DNA of 64,000 nt from Acuticoccus kalidii (GTDB taxonomy: Bacteria; Pseudomonadota; Alphaproteobacteria; Rhizobiales; Amorphaceae). Numbering within the stretch: position 1 is the first letter of the stretch; the number at the start of each line of letters is the position of its first letter. The notes under the pieces are model-generated. The model was not told where the DNA came from and made no database searches. It saw only the letters and a list, made by a program, of their open reading frames with translations. Below are positions 38,442 through 48,776 of this stretch, piece by piece. The stretch lies in the NCBI RefSeq assembly GCF_021556395.1, contig NZ_JAKGCS010000015.1, positions 310,001 to 374,000 on the forward strand, in the 5' to 3' direction. Both the position numbers and the translations under genes were made by a program.

Positions 38442-40526
38442 TTGGAGGCATGCAGCGACCCGTTCGACGACCTCGCGACGGCGGCATGTAATCTGCTCGC
38501 CGACAATATCGGCGTGCGTCATTGCGGGGTCATCGCCCTCGACGGGGAAGAGTTGCGCGCCGCCTCGTCGGAGTTTTCGCGGCTTCCGCCGGAGGAACGG
38601 CGCACGATCGTCGCCGCCGTCCTCGCCGGCGTCGCGGAGGCGAATTTCGACGTCGACGAAGCCCATTCGAGCCGGGTGATCGACGTCCCGGTCACGGCGC
38701 CGGAGGTGGCGACCGCGGCCGCGATCGTGTTTCCCGAGACCGAAGCCGTGGTGTTCCAGATCCCGCAGAACGGCAAGAGCGTCGCCGCCCGTGCGTTCCG
38801 CCGCGCCGCGACCTCGGCGCTGCCGATCTTCGACCGGATCGACGGGCTGAGGACCGAGCGCAGCAAGCTCCTCACCTCACATGAGCTTCTCGCCCATGTC
38901 GAAGAGCTCGCCAAAGTCGGCGGCTGGGAGCACGTCCTGTCGACCGGGCGGCTGATCTGGTCGCGCGAGATCTACGCGATCCACGGCCTCGAGCCCGGCA
39001 GCGAGCTGTCGCTCGATCGCGTTCTTCAGCTCTACCCCTCGCCGGCGCGCGAGAAGCTGAGCCTCGAGCTCGAACGGGCCGCCGCCGACGGCAGCGGCTT
39101 CGACCTCACCACCCCGATCCGCACGCCGGCGGGCGAGCGGCGCATCGTGCGCACCGTCGGCCGCGCCGTGAACGGGACGAAGCTCTACGGCATCACCCAG
39201 GACGTGACGGCCCAGCTTTCCGCCGAGCGCCGGCTTTGGTGGGCGGCCAACCACGACCCGGTGACGAGCCTGCCCAACCGCCTCCTCTTCGAGGACCGCA
39301 TGGCGACCGCCGTCCAACGTGCGCGGCGCGAGAACAAATCCTTCGCCCTCGTCATCCTCGACATTTCCGACTTCGCCCGCCTCACCGAACGCGCCGGCTA
39401 CACCGTGCCCGACAAGCACATGATGGACGTCGCCGCGCGGATCGCCGCCGTCATGCGTGAGAGCGACACCATCGCCCGCGTCTCGCTCAACGAATTCGCG
39501 ATCCTCCTCAACGACGTGAAGGACCGGGACGCGCTGGGGCCGCCGATCCGCCGTCTCCGCGAACAGATCGACGAGATGCAGAAAGAGGGCGCGGGCGACG
39601 GCATCCACATGTCGGTCGGGATCGCCTTCTATCCTGAGCACGCGAGCGGGCCCGAGGAGCTGACCCGCGCCGCCGAGATGGCGCTGTCCCAAGCCAGACG
39701 CCGCCTCGACAATCCGATCGCCGTGTTCGATCGGCAGATCGCCAACGACGCGGTGAAGCGGCGCGAGACGATCCTGCGGCGGGCGCGCGACAGCCTCGCC
39801 CGGCGCGAGTTCGTGCCCTATTATCAACCGCAGATCGACATCGAGACGAACGAGATCGTCGGCGTCGAGGCGCTGGTGCGCTGGCAGACGCCGGACATGC
39901 TGCTCGACGCGAAGGATTTCGCCTACGCGCTCGACGATCACGAGATCGGCAGCCGCGTCGGTCGGGCCGTGCTCGACGCGGTGATCACCGACATCGCCAA
40001 GCTGCGCCAGATCACCGACCGGCCCTTCCGCGTCTCGATCAACGCCTCGCGGACCGAGGTGCTGCGCAACGATTTCCTCGACACGTTCCTGGAGAAGACG
40101 CGCAACGGGAACCTGAAGCCGAACGACTTCATCATCGAGATCACCGAGGACGTGATCATCGGCGTCGACGACCAGGCGCTGCACGACAAGATCTCGTTCC
40201 TCGTGTCGTCCGGCGTCGAGTTCTCGCTCGACGATTTCGGCACGGGTTACGCCTCGCTGATCCACATCACGAGCTTCCCCGTCAAAGAGATCAAGATCGA
40301 CAAGCAGTTCATATTCGGGATCGAGACCGACCGACGGAAGCGCGCGATCGTCAAGGGCATCATCCAGATCGCTCGCTCGATGGGCCTGCACGTCATCGCC
40401 GAGGGTGTCGAGACGATCGAGCAGCAGGAGGTGCTGCGCGATATCGGCTGCCGCTATGCACAGGGCTATCTCTACTCCTTCCCCGTGCCCTTCTCCCAAT
40501 TCGCAGACATGCTGGATCATTCTTAG
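38442..40526 (+). CDS. c-di-GMP phosphodiesterase with PAS, degenerate GGDEF and EAL domains
   Basis: The 694-residue protein has an N-terminal GAF-like region, a PAS region near 150-260 (VGGWEHVLSTGRLIWS), a GGDEF domain whose signature is changed to SLNEF (about residues 348-352), and an EAL domain. The EAL motif is intact with E476 in VGVEALVRW, and DDFGTGYASL and the KIDKQFI Lys are present. It should hydrolyse c-di-GMP, with the GGDEF domain only regulatory. TTG at 38442 has GGAAGG at 7 nt; no better in-frame start is seen. It lies 86 bp after HPr, so co-transcription is possible. Confidence 0.9.
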   Translation: MEACSDPFDDLATAACNLLADNIGVRHCGVIALDGEELRAASSEFSRLPPEERRTIVAAVLAGVAEANFDVDEAHSSRVIDVPVTAPEVATAAAIVFPETEAVVFQIPQNGKSVAARAFRRAATSALPIFDRIDGLRTERSKLLTSHELLAHVEELAKVGGWEHVLSTGRLIWSREIYAIHGLEPGSELSLDRVLQLYPSPAREKLSLELERAAADGSGFDLTTPIRTPAGERRIVRTVGRAVNGTKLYGITQDVTAQLSAERRLWWAANHDPVTSLPNRLLFEDRMATAVQRARRENKSFALVILDISDFARLTERAGYTVPDKHMMDVAARIAAVMRESDTIARVSLNEFAILLNDVKDRDALGPPIRRLREQIDEMQKEGAGDGIHMSVGIAFYPEHASGPEELTRAAEMALSQARRRLDNPIAVFDRQIANDAVKRRETILRRARDSLARREFVPYYQPQIDIETNEIVGVEALVRWQTPDMLLDAKDFAYALDDHEIGSRVGRAVLDAVITDIAKLRQITDRPFRVSINASRTEVLRNDFLDTFLEKTRNGNLKPNDFIIEITEDVIIGVDDQALHDKISFLVSSGVEFSLDDFGTGYASLIHITSFPVKEIKIDKQFIFGIETDRRKRAIVKGIIQIARSMGLHVIAEGVETIEQQEVLRDIGCRYAQGYLYSFPVPFSQFADMLDHS

Positions 40527-40530
40527 CGCC

Positions 40531-42150
40531 ATGGACGAACGCGGACTTCATCGGCAGGACGCCAACATCGCGGCGATCACGCCCCTGCATTTCCTCGGTC
40601 GAACCGCCGAGGTCTTCCCCGACCGGATCGCCGTCATCCATGGCGAGCAGCGCATGAGTTGGGCCGAGCTCGATCGGCGCGCCCGGCGCCTCGCCGCCGG
40701 CCTCAAGGCGCACGGCATCGAAAAGGGCGATGTCGTCGCGATCCTCTGCCCCAATACGCCGGCCTTCGTGGAGGCGAATTTCGGCGTGCCGATGGCCGAC
40801 GCGATCCTTCTGCCACTCAATATCCGCCTCGACGCCGACACCCTCGCCTATTCGCTCACCCACTCCGAGGCGAAGATGGTCCTCGTCGATTGCGAGTTCG
40901 CCGGCCTTCTCGGCGAGGCGCTGACGCGCGTCGAGACGCCGCCGACGGTGGTGCGGATCGACGATCCGCTTGCGAAGGCGCCGACCGAAGGGCCGAGCGA
41001 TCTGTCCTATGAGGCGCTCTTCGCCGACGAACCGCTCGTCTATGAGGGCCCGGCCGACGAGTGGGATTCGTTTTCCCTGTCCTACACCTCCGGCACCACG
41101 GGGCGGCCGAAGGGCGTCGTCTACTCGCATCGCGGCGTTGCGACGACGGCGGTCTCCAACATGGTGGATTGGACCGTCCCACGCTTTCCCGTCTATCTCT
41201 GGACGGTGCCGATGTTTCATTGCAACGGCTGGTGCTTCCCCTACACCATCGCCCTGATGGCCGGCACCAATGTCTGCCTTCGCCATGTCGATCCCGACTC
41301 GATGATCGAGGCGTTCACCCGCCATGGCGTCACCCATCTGGGCGGCGCGCCGATCGTGATGCAGATGGTGATCGAGGGCGCGCGCAAGCACGGCTTCGTC
41401 GCCGACCGGCCGATCCGCATGATGACCGCCGCCGCGCCGCCGCCCGCCTCGGTGATCGGCAAGATGGAAGAGATCGGCATCGAGGTGACCCAGGTCTACG
41501 GCCTCACCGAGACCTACGGGCCGACCCTCGTCTCCTCCTGGAACCCGGATTGGGACGGGCACGACCTTCCCGAGCGCGCCCGCCTCAAGGCGCGCCAGGG
41601 CGTGCGCTACTCGTTGCAGGCCGGCGTGTCGGTGCGCGATCCGGAAACGCTCGAAGAGACACCCGCCGACGGGGAGACGATCGGCGAGATCATGATGCGC
41701 GGCAACATGATCATGAAGGGCTATCTGAAGGACGAGGCGGCGACGCAAAAGGCCTTCGCCGGCGGCTATTTCCATTCCGGCGACCTCGCCGTCCTCCATC
41801 CCGACCGCTATATCGAGATCAAGGATCGCGCGAAGGACATCATCATTTCGGGCGGGGAGAACATCTCCTCGATCGAGGTCGAGAACGCGCTCTACGCGCA
41901 TCCGGCCGTCGCGAGCGTCGCCGTGGTGGCAATGCCGCACGAGCGCTGGGGCGAGACGCCGTGCGCCTTCGTCGAGCTCGTCGCCGGCGGCGAGGCGGAC
42001 GAAGCCGGGCTGATCGCCTTCGTCCGCGAGCGGATCGCGCATTATAAGGCGCCGCGAAAGGTCGTGTTCGAGGTGCTGCCGAAGACCTCGACGGGCAAGA
42101 TCCAGAAATTCAGTCTGCGCGAGAAGGCCCGCGCCCTCGCCGCGGAATAG
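40531..42150 (+). CDS. Acyl-CoA ligase (AMP-binding, medium-chain/DmdB-like)
   Basis: The 539-residue enzyme has the P-loop YTSGTTGRPKG, the AMP motif VYGLTETYGP, the hinge YIEIKDRAKD and the C-terminal catalytic Lys in PKTSTGKIQK. Other marks are MFHCNGWCFPY and VTHLGGAPIVMQM, as in the AlkK/DmdB-like group that activates medium-chain or methylmercapto acids to CoA esters. The exact acid is not predictable. ATG at 40531 is 4 bp after the phosphodiesterase stop. Confidence 0.91.
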   Translation: MDERGLHRQDANIAAITPLHFLGRTAEVFPDRIAVIHGEQRMSWAELDRRARRLAAGLKAHGIEKGDVVAILCPNTPAFVEANFGVPMADAILLPLNIRLDADTLAYSLTHSEAKMVLVDCEFAGLLGEALTRVETPPTVVRIDDPLAKAPTEGPSDLSYEALFADEPLVYEGPADEWDSFSLSYTSGTTGRPKGVVYSHRGVATTAVSNMVDWTVPRFPVYLWTVPMFHCNGWCFPYTIALMAGTNVCLRHVDPDSMIEAFTRHGVTHLGGAPIVMQMVIEGARKHGFVADRPIRMMTAAAPPPASVIGKMEEIGIEVTQVYGLTETYGPTLVSSWNPDWDGHDLPERARLKARQGVRYSLQAGVSVRDPETLEETPADGETIGEIMMRGNMIMKGYLKDEAATQKAFAGGYFHSGDLAVLHPDRYIEIKDRAKDIIISGGENISSIEVENALYAHPAVASVAVVAMPHERWGETPCAFVELVAGGEADEAGLIAFVRERIAHYKAPRKVVFEVLPKTSTGKIQKFSLREKARALAAE

Positions 42151-42201
42151 CGCGCGCGACCGGGCCCGGATGCATTTCGCCCGAACCCGAACGCCTCATT
42201 A

Positions 42202-42903
42202 TTATTGGCCGAGGGGCGGGTCGACCGTGAACATGCGCGCGACATTGATCGTGCGCGTTCCCTGCGTGCAGGCATTCTGCTCGGCAAGGTCGCCCTCGAC
42301 GCGAACATAGTCGCCGTTGCGGAAACCCTGCGTGTTGCCGATGAGGCCGACCACCTCGCCCGCCGCCGTCGTCACGATCGGGCATTGCGAGCCCGCCGCG
42401 AGGCGCCCTTCGACCGAGCTCGGCCCAGTCGCCACCGGGTTGCCATCACCGTCGGTCGCCGCGGCGGGGATGATGAGCGAGGCGCCGGGCCGCAGATCGG
42501 CTTCCTGAATGCCGGGATTGGCGGTTTCGAGCACCGTCACCGTCGTCCCGTAAAGGGTGGCGATCGAGGCGAAGCTCTCGCCCGGCTCGACCACATGGCG
42601 CGTGCCGGCGAGCGGCGCAGCCTCGCGCGAGCCCTCGAGCGGCTCATCGCCGAAGCCGGCGACCGGGTTCGGAATCACGACCTCCGTACCGGGCGCGACC
42701 GAATCGATATTGCTGATTTGCGGGTTCGACATCATCAGCGCGCTCAGCGTAACGTTGCAGCGCGTGCTGACATCGTAGAAAGTTTCACCGCGTTCCAGGA
42801 TGTGGCTCGCGCCGCACGGCCCCTCCGCCGCGTATGCGCTCGCGCCCGGCACGCTCATGGCGAGCACCAGAACGGCACCGGCAAGGCTCGACGACTTCCA
42901 CAT
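42202..42903 (-). CDS. Exported LysM-repeat protein
   Basis: The 233-residue precursor has a signal peptide ending AYA-A (about residues 1-25). Two LysM modules follow: ILERGETFYDVSTRCNVT and VVEPGESFASIATLYGTT, each ending in a PGxEVVIP or PGASLIIP segment. The C-terminal part (about 165-225) is an OB-like domain with GLIGNTQGFRNGDYVRVEG and a conserved Cys pair, resembling DUF5818-type domains. It should sit in the periplasm on peptidoglycan. GGGAGGAAG precedes the ATG. Confidence 0.86.
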   Translation of the reverse strand: MWKSSSLAGAVLVLAMSVPGASAYAAEGPCGASHILERGETFYDVSTRCNVTLSALMMSNPQISNIDSVAPGTEVVIPNPVAGFGDEPLEGSREAAPLAGTRHVVEPGESFASIATLYGTTVTVLETANPGIQEADLRPGASLIIPAAATDGDGNPVATGPSSVEGRLAAGSQCPIVTTAAGEVVGLIGNTQGFRNGDYVRVEGDLAEQNACTQGTRTINVARMFTVDPPLGQ

Positions 42904-43081
42904 GGGCTTCCTCCCACTCTTCGTTCGGGGTCCGCGATTGTACAATGGACACCGGCGCTCATCGCGGGTGTTCAAGTAGGGCGGCATGACGAACGAGCGA
43001 GGCCGTCTCAAGGCCGGCCCGACAGACCGATCGTCGCAGCAATCGACACGCCCCGCCACCGGCCCGAAAACCGGCTCGGCA

Positions 43082-43110
43082 TTGACAGGATGGCTCGCGC
43101 ACTCCATAAC
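43082..43110 (+). promoter_or_regulatory. Promoter of the sahR-metF-metH operon
   Basis: A perfect -35 hexamer TTGACA (43082-43087) is followed after 17 bp by CATAAC (43105-43110), a 4 of 6 match to TATAAT. The predicted start of transcription is about 43116-43118, inside the palindrome at 43114-43129. Confidence 0.65.
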
Positions 43111-43113
43111 GTC

Positions 43114-43129
43114 ATAAAGATTTCTTTAT
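43114..43129. promoter_or_regulatory. Palindromic operator (SahR-type) upstream of sahR
   Basis: ATAAAGA (43114-43120) and TCTTTAT (43123-43129) form a perfect inverted repeat with a 2-bp spacer. It covers the expected transcription start and touches the first ATG. Position and symmetry suit repression by the ArsR-type regulator encoded just downstream. Confidence 0.7.
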
Positions 43130-44158
43130 ATGGAAATGCGCATGTTGGGTGTTGTGGAGCAGCCGGCGACGGTGGGCGGACACGACAAGCTCGTAGCGAT
43201 CCTGCGTGCGGCAGGGGAATCGACGCGTTTACGCATCCTTGCCCTGTTGTCCGACGCCGACCTCACAGTGAAGGACTTGACCTCGATCCTCGGACAGAGC
43301 CAGCCACGGATCTCACGCCATCTGAAGCTTCTCGCCGACGCGGGTCTCGTGACGCGGTCAGCGGAAGGGGCGTGGGCGTTCTATCGCCTCGCGGAGGACG
43401 ATCACGGCTATCGGCTCGCCGATATCGTGCTCGACCATCTCGATTCGGCCGACCCGACGCACACCCGCGACCGCGAACGCCGCGCCGCGACGCATCGGGC
43501 GAACGCCGAGGCTGCCGCCGGCTACTTCGCCGCGAACGCCGAGGTGTGGGACCATATTCGTTCGCTTCACGCACCGGAGGCCGAGGTCGAGGCGCGGATG
43601 CGCGCCATGCTGACCGACCGTCCGGTGCGCACGCTCCTCGATGTCGGCACCGGCACGGGCCGCATTCTGGAGCTTCTCGCCGACCAGACCGAGCGGGCGA
43701 CCGGCATCGACGCGTCGGCCGCCATGCTGTCGGTCGCCCGGGCGAACCTTGCCCGCGCCGGCATCACCAATGCACGCCTGATGCAGGACGACGTCTACGC
43801 TTTGTCGCTCCCGCGCGACTCGTTCGACGTCGTGATCTTCCATCAGGTGCTTCACTATCTCGACGATCCGGGTCGGGCGGTCGCCGAAGTGGCGCGGACC
43901 TTGCGCCCCGGCGGTCGGCTTCTGGTCGTCGATTTCGCGCCTCATACGTTGGAGGCACTTCGCAGCGAGGCGCAGCATCGCCGTCTCGGCATCGGCCGTG
44001 AGGAAATGGCCGAATGGTTGCGCACCGCAAATTTGGAGACCGACGAGGTCTGCGACCTCACAGGCACCGATTCAGAACTGACGGTGACCCTGTGGCTCGC
44101 GCACGACCCGCGGATCAACTCAGATGAGACCCGCCACAAGGAGGGCGCATTCGCATGA
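43130..44158 (+). CDS. sahR: ArsR-type regulator fused to a SAM-dependent methyltransferase domain (SahR-like)
   Basis: The 342-residue protein has an ArsR winged helix at about 15-105 (LRAAGESTRLRILALLSDADLTV and QSQPRISRHLKLLADAGLV) and a class I methyltransferase fold at about 145-300 (LLDVGTGTGRILELLADQ, FHQVLHYLDDPGRAVAEVARTLRPGG). This matches SahR, which senses S-adenosylhomocysteine through the methyltransferase-like domain and represses methionine-cycle genes in Proteobacteria. ATGs at 43130, 43136 and 43142 are all in frame; 43142 has GGAA at better spacing. The stop overlaps metF (ATGA). Confidence 0.87.
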   Translation: MEMRMLGVVEQPATVGGHDKLVAILRAAGESTRLRILALLSDADLTVKDLTSILGQSQPRISRHLKLLADAGLVTRSAEGAWAFYRLAEDDHGYRLADIVLDHLDSADPTHTRDRERRAATHRANAEAAAGYFAANAEVWDHIRSLHAPEAEVEARMRAMLTDRPVRTLLDVGTGTGRILELLADQTERATGIDASAAMLSVARANLARAGITNARLMQDDVYALSLPRDSFDVVIFHQVLHYLDDPGRAVAEVARTLRPGGRLLVVDFAPHTLEALRSEAQHRRLGIGREEMAEWLRTANLETDEVCDLTGTDSELTVTLWLAHDPRINSDETRHKEGAFA

Positions 44159-45027
44159 CGACCCCGCTCGTTTCGTTCGAATTCTTTCCGCCGAAGACGG
44201 AGGCGATGGAAGAGACGCTGTGGGCGTCGATCGAAAAGCTCGCCCCACTGAACCCGCAATTCGTGTCGGTCACCTATGGTGCCGGCGGCTCGACGCGCGA
44301 GCGCACGCACTCCATCGTGCGCCGCATCGTCAACGAGACCAACCTCAAGGCCGCAGCGCACCTCACCTGCGTCGCCGCCTCGAAGGCTGAGGTCGACGAG
44401 GTCGTGCGCGAATATTGGGACGCCGGCGTGCGCCACATCGTGGCCCTTCGCGGCGACATGCCGGAAGGTCCGGGGACGCCCTACAAGTCCCACCCGGACG
44501 GCTATGCCAACGGCGCCGAGCTGACGGCGGGCATCAAGGCGATCGCGCCCTTCGAGGTGTCGGTCTCCGCCTATCCCGAGTGCCACCCCGACAGCAGCAA
44601 CTGGGACGCCGATATCGACCAGCTCGCCGCCAAGGTGGACGCCGGCGCCGATCGGGCGATCACCCAGTTCTTCTTCGATAACGAGCTGTTCGACGCCTAT
44701 CGCGAGCGGGTGGCCAAGCGCGGGATCGACATCCCGCTGGTGCCGGGGATCATCCCCGTCCACTCCTTCAAGCAGGTGAAGCGCTTCGCCGACATGTGCG
44801 GCGCGTCCGTTCCCGACAAGCTCGCCGCCCGTTTCGAGGGCCTCGAGACCGACGAGGAGCAGCGCCGTCTCGTCGCCGCCGCCGTCGCGGCCGAGCAGGT
44901 CGCCGACCTCGAGAAGCGCGGCGTCGATCGCTTCCATTTCTACACCATGAACCGGGCGGAGCTCGTTTACGCGCTCTGCCGCCTGATCGGCCTCAAGCCG
45001 ACCACAGAGGTCGCCGCGGCGGCCTGA
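44155..45027 (+). CDS. metF: 5,10-methylenetetrahydrofolate reductase
   Basis: The 290-residue TIM-barrel flavoprotein has [18 protein letters not shown] at the N-terminus, [21 protein letters not shown] and [12 protein letters not shown]. It reduces methylene-THF to methyl-THF, the methyl donor for MetH encoded 26 bp downstream. It overlaps sahR by 4 nt. Confidence 0.96.
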   Translation: MTTPLVSFEFFPPKTEAMEETLWASIEKLAPLNPQFVSVTYGAGGSTRERTHSIVRRIVNETNLKAAAHLTCVAASKAEVDEVVREYWDAGVRHIVALRGDMPEGPGTPYKSHPDGYANGAELTAGIKAIAPFEVSVSAYPECHPDSSNWDADIDQLAAKVDAGADRAITQFFFDNELFDAYRERVAKRGIDIPLVPGIIPVHSFKQVKRFADMCGASVPDKLAARFEGLETDEEQRRLVAAAVAAEQVADLEKRGVDRFHFYTMNRAELVYALCRLIGLKPTTEVAAAA

Positions 45028-45052
45028 ACCCAGAGACGTTCGGAGTAATTTG

Positions 45053-48000
45053 ATGCCCAAGAGACTCGCCGACGAAGCGCGCCGCCGCATCCTCATCCTG
45101 GACGGCGCGATGGGCACCATGATCCAGGCGGAGAAGTTCGACGAGGACGCATTCCTCGGCGCGGGCGGCGGCGCGAATGCGACGACGATCCAGTCCGACC
45201 TCCCGCAGGCCGGAAACAACGACGTCCTCGTCCTCACTCAGCCGGACACGATCCAGCGGATTCATCGCGAATATCTGCTGGCCGGTGCCGACATCGTCGC
45301 GACCAACACCTTTTCGTCGACCCGCATCGCGCAGGCCGATTACGGCCTCGAAGATCGCGTCTACGACCTCAACGTCGCCGGCGCGCGAGTCGCGAAGGCG
45401 GCGGCCGAAGAGGTGTCGAAGGAACAGCCCGACCGCCCGCGCTTCGTCGCCGGCGCGCTCGGCCCGACGAACCGGACCCTGTCGCTCTCGCCCGACGTGA
45501 ACGACCCGGGCTTCCGCGCGATCAGTTTCGAGGAGCTTGCGAGCGCCTACGCCGAGGCCGCGCGCGGCCTCATCGATGGCGGCGCCGACCTTCTCCTCAT
45601 CGAGACGATCTTCGACACGCTGAACGCCAAGGCGGCGATCTTCGCGATCGAGGGCCTGTTCGCCGAAGGCGTGCGGCGCGTGCCGATCATGATTTCCGGC
45701 ACGATCACCGACCGCTCCGGCCGCACGCTCTCCGGCCAGACGCCGACGGCGTTCTGGAACTCGGTGCGCCACGCGAAGCCGTTCTCGATCGGTCTCAACT
45801 GCGCCCTCGGCGCGGAGGAGATGCGCGCCCACGTCGCGGAGATCTCCCGCGTCGCGAACACGTTCCTGTGCGCCTATCCGAACGCCGGCCTGCCGAACGA
45901 GATGGGCGAATACGACGAATCGCCCGCTTATATGGGCCGCCAGCTCGAGGAGTTCGCCAAGAGCGGCCTCCTCAACATCGTCGGCGGTTGCTGCGGGACG
46001 ACGCCCGACCACATCGCGGCGATCCGCGAGGCCGTCGACAAATACGAGCCGCGTAAGGTGCCCGAATCGAGCGGCGTCATGCAGCTCTCCGGCCTCGAGC
46101 CGTTCGCCCTCACCTCCGACATTCCCTTCGTGAATGTCGGCGAGCGGACGAACGTCACCGGCTCGGCGCGCTTCCGCAAGCTCATCAAGGAGAGCGACTA
46201 CGCCACCGCGCTCGATGTCGCGCGGGATCAGGTGGAGAACGGCGCGCAGATCATCGACGTCAACATGGACGAGGGGCTGCTCGATTCGAAGGCGGCGATG
46301 TCCACCTTCCTGAAGCTCGTCGCCTCCGAGCCCGACATCGCCCGCGTGCCGGTCATGGTCGATTCCTCCAAATGGGAGGTGATCGAAGAGGGGCTGCGCC
46401 AGGTCCAGGGCAAGGCGATCGTCAATTCGATCTCGCTGAAGGAAGGCGAGGAGAAGTTCCTCGCCGAGGCCGATCTCGTGCGCCGCTACGGCGCCGCGAC
46501 CGTCGTCATGGCGTTCGACGAGACGGGCCAGGCGGACACCTACGAGCGCAAGATCGAGATCTGCGAGCGCGCCTATAAGCTCCTGACCGAGAACGGCTTT
46601 CCGGCCGAGGACATCATCTTCGACCCCAACGTGTTCGCCGTGGCGACCGGGATCGAGGAGCACAACAATTACGGCAACGACTTCATCAACGCGACGCGTT
46701 GGATCCGGGAGAACCTGCCGGGCGCCCACATCTCGGGCGGTGTCTCGAACCTCTCATTCTCGTTCCGCGGGAACGAGCAGGTGCGCGAGGCGATGCACTC
46801 CGTGTTCCTCTATCACGCCATCAAGGCGGGGATGGACATGGGCATCGTCAATGCCGGCCAGCTCGCCGTGTACGACGATCTCAATGCCGAACTGCGCGAA
46901 CTGTGCGAGGACGTCGTCCTCAACCGCCGCGACGACGCGACCGAGCGCCTGCTCGAAGCGGCCGAGCGGTGGAAGGGCGGCCCCGGCGCCAAGCGCCAGC
47001 AGGACCTCACCTGGCGCGAAGGCGACGTCAACGAGCGGCTGAAGCACGCTTTGGTGCACGGCATCACCGAATATATCGAAGAGGACACCGAGGAGGCCCG
47101 CCAGGCCGCCGAACGTCCGCTCCACGTCATCGAGGGGCCGTTGATGGCCGGCATGAACGTGGTCGGCGACCTCTTCGGCGACGGCAAGATGTTCCTGCCG
47201 CAGGTCGTGAAATCGGCCCGCGTGATGAAGCAGGCCGTCGCCTATCTGATGCCGTACATGGAGGCCGAGAAGGAGGACAGCCCGCGTTCCAACGCCGGGA
47301 AGATCCTGCTCGCCACAGTGAAGGGCGACGTCCACGATATCGGCAAGAACATCGTCGGCGTCGTGCTCCAGTGTAACAATTTCGAGGTGATCGACCTCGG
47401 CGTGATGGTGCCGGCGGCGAGGATCCTCGAGGTGGCGAAGGAGGAGAATGTCGACATCATCGGCCTCTCCGGCCTCATCACCCCCTCGCTCGACGAGATG
47501 TGCTCGGTCGCGGCCGAAATGGAGCGCACGGGCTTCAATGTCCCGCTGCTAATCGGCGGCGCCACCACCTCGAAGATCCACACGGCGGTGAAGATCCACC
47601 CGAACTACGTGGCGGGTCAGGCGGTCTACGTCACCGACGCCTCGCGTGCGGTGGGCGTGTGCTCGCGCCTTCTCAAAGACCGTGCGGCCTATGTCGAGGA
47701 GATCCGGGACGACTATAAGTCGGTCGCCGAGCGCTATCTGCGCGGCCAGGGCGACAAGAAGCGGATCAGCATCGAGCAGGCGCGGGCGAACAAGGTGGCC
47801 CTCGACTGGGAGAGCTACACGCCGCCCGTTCCGCCCAAGCTCGGCCTGCAGACGATCGAAGCGCCGCTCCAAACGCTGGTGTCCTTCATCGACTGGACGC
47901 CGTTCTTCTCGGCCTGGGAGATCAAGGGCGCCTTCCCGCGCGTCCTCGACGATCCGCGCTATGGCGAGGCCGCCCGTCCGCTCTACAAGGACGCGACGGC

Positions 48001-48751
48001 GATGTTGGAGCGCGTCGTGCGCGAGAAGTGGTTGACGGCGAAGGGTGTGATCGGCCTCTGGCGCGCCCAGTCGGACGTCGACGACATCGTGCTCTATGAC
48101 GCGGACGGGGCGGAGATCACGCGCCTCCACACGTTGCGCCAGCAGATGCCCCGCTCCGGCGATCGCAAGAACGCCGCCCTCGCGGACTTCATCGCCCCGA
48201 TCGGCGGCCCGCAGGACTATATCGGCAGCTTCTGCGTGACCGCCGGCCTCGGCGAAGAAGCGATCTCCTCGCGGTTCGCCAAGGACGGGGACGACTACAA
48301 CAAGATCCTCTTCCAATCCCTCGCCGACCGGCTCGCCGAGGCGTTCGCGGAATACGCGCACATGCGCATCCGCCGCTCGATCTGGGGCTTCGCCGCGGAC
48401 GAGACGCTGACGCCGCAAGAGCTGATCGAGGAGACCTATCAGGGCATCCGCCCCGCACCGGGCTACCCGGCGCAGCCCGATCACACGGAAAAGCGGACCC
48501 TGTTCGAGATCCTCGAGGCGGAAGAGCGGACGGGCGTGAGCCTCACCGAAAGTTGCGCGATGTGGCCCGCTTCGTCGGTTTCCGGTCTTTACTTCTCGCA
48601 TCCCGACAGCTTCTATTTCGGGATCGGAAAGATCGAACGGGATCAGGTCGAAGACTACGCACGGCGCAAGGGCTGGGACGTCGCGGAGGCCGAACGTTGG
48701 CTCGCGCCGATCCTGAACTATCAGGCCGCGCCGCAGCTCAAGGCCGCCTGA
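45053..48751 (+). CDS. metH: Cobalamin-dependent methionine synthase
   Basis: The full-length 1232-residue enzyme has all four modules. The homocysteine domain has zinc ligands C250 (GLNCALG) and C313/C314 ([10 protein letters not shown]). The methyl-THF domain has [14 protein letters not shown]. The cobalamin domain has the DxHxxG motif with H761 ([10 protein letters not shown]). The C-terminal reactivation domain has [12 protein letters not shown]. It methylates homocysteine using methyl-THF from MetF. Some rhizobia encode metH in pieces; here it is one gene. ATG at 45053 is preferred over TTG at 45050. Confidence 0.97.
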   Translation: MPKRLADEARRRILILDGAMGTMIQAEKFDEDAFLGAGGGANATTIQSDLPQAGNNDVLVLTQPDTIQRIHREYLLAGADIVATNTFSSTRIAQADYGLEDRVYDLNVAGARVAKAAAEEVSKEQPDRPRFVAGALGPTNRTLSLSPDVNDPGFRAISFEELASAYAEAARGLIDGGADLLLIETIFDTLNAKAAIFAIEGLFAEGVRRVPIMISGTITDRSGRTLSGQTPTAFWNSVRHAKPFSIGLNCALGAEEMRAHVAEISRVANTFLCAYPNAGLPNEMGEYDESPAYMGRQLEEFAKSGLLNIVGGCCGTTPDHIAAIREAVDKYEPRKVPESSGVMQLSGLEPFALTSDIPFVNVGERTNVTGSARFRKLIKESDYATALDVARDQVENGAQIIDVNMDEGLLDSKAAMSTFLKLVASEPDIARVPVMVDSSKWEVIEEGLRQVQGKAIVNSISLKEGEEKFLAEADLVRRYGAATVVMAFDETGQADTYERKIEICERAYKLLTENGFPAEDIIFDPNVFAVATGIEEHNNYGNDFINATRWIRENLPGAHISGGVSNLSFSFRGNEQVREAMHSVFLYHAIKAGMDMGIVNAGQLAVYDDLNAELRELCEDVVLNRRDDATERLLEAAERWKGGPGAKRQQDLTWREGDVNERLKHALVHGITEYIEEDTEEARQAAERPLHVIEGPLMAGMNVVGDLFGDGKMFLPQVVKSARVMKQAVAYLMPYMEAEKEDSPRSNAGKILLATVKGDVHDIGKNIVGVVLQCNNFEVIDLGVMVPAARILEVAKEENVDIIGLSGLITPSLDEMCSVAAEMERTGFNVPLLIGGATTSKIHTAVKIHPNYVAGQAVYVTDASRAVGVCSRLLKDRAAYVEEIRDDYKSVAERYLRGQGDKKRISIEQARANKVALDWESYTPPVPPKLGLQTIEAPLQTLVSFIDWTPFFSAWEIKGAFPRVLDDPRYGEAARPLYKDATAMLERVVREKWLTAKGVIGLWRAQSDVDDIVLYDADGAEITRLHTLRQQMPRSGDRKNAALADFIAPIGGPQDYIGSFCVTAGLGEEAISSRFAKDGDDYNKILFQSLADRLAEAFAEYAHMRIRRSIWGFAADETLTPQELIEETYQGIRPAPGYPAQPDHTEKRTLFEILEAEERTGVSLTESCAMWPASSVSGLYFSHPDSFYFGIGKIERDQVEDYARRKGWDVAEAERWLAPILNYQAAPQLKAA

Positions 48752-48776
48752 CCCCGACACAAAATTGGGGGGCGGC

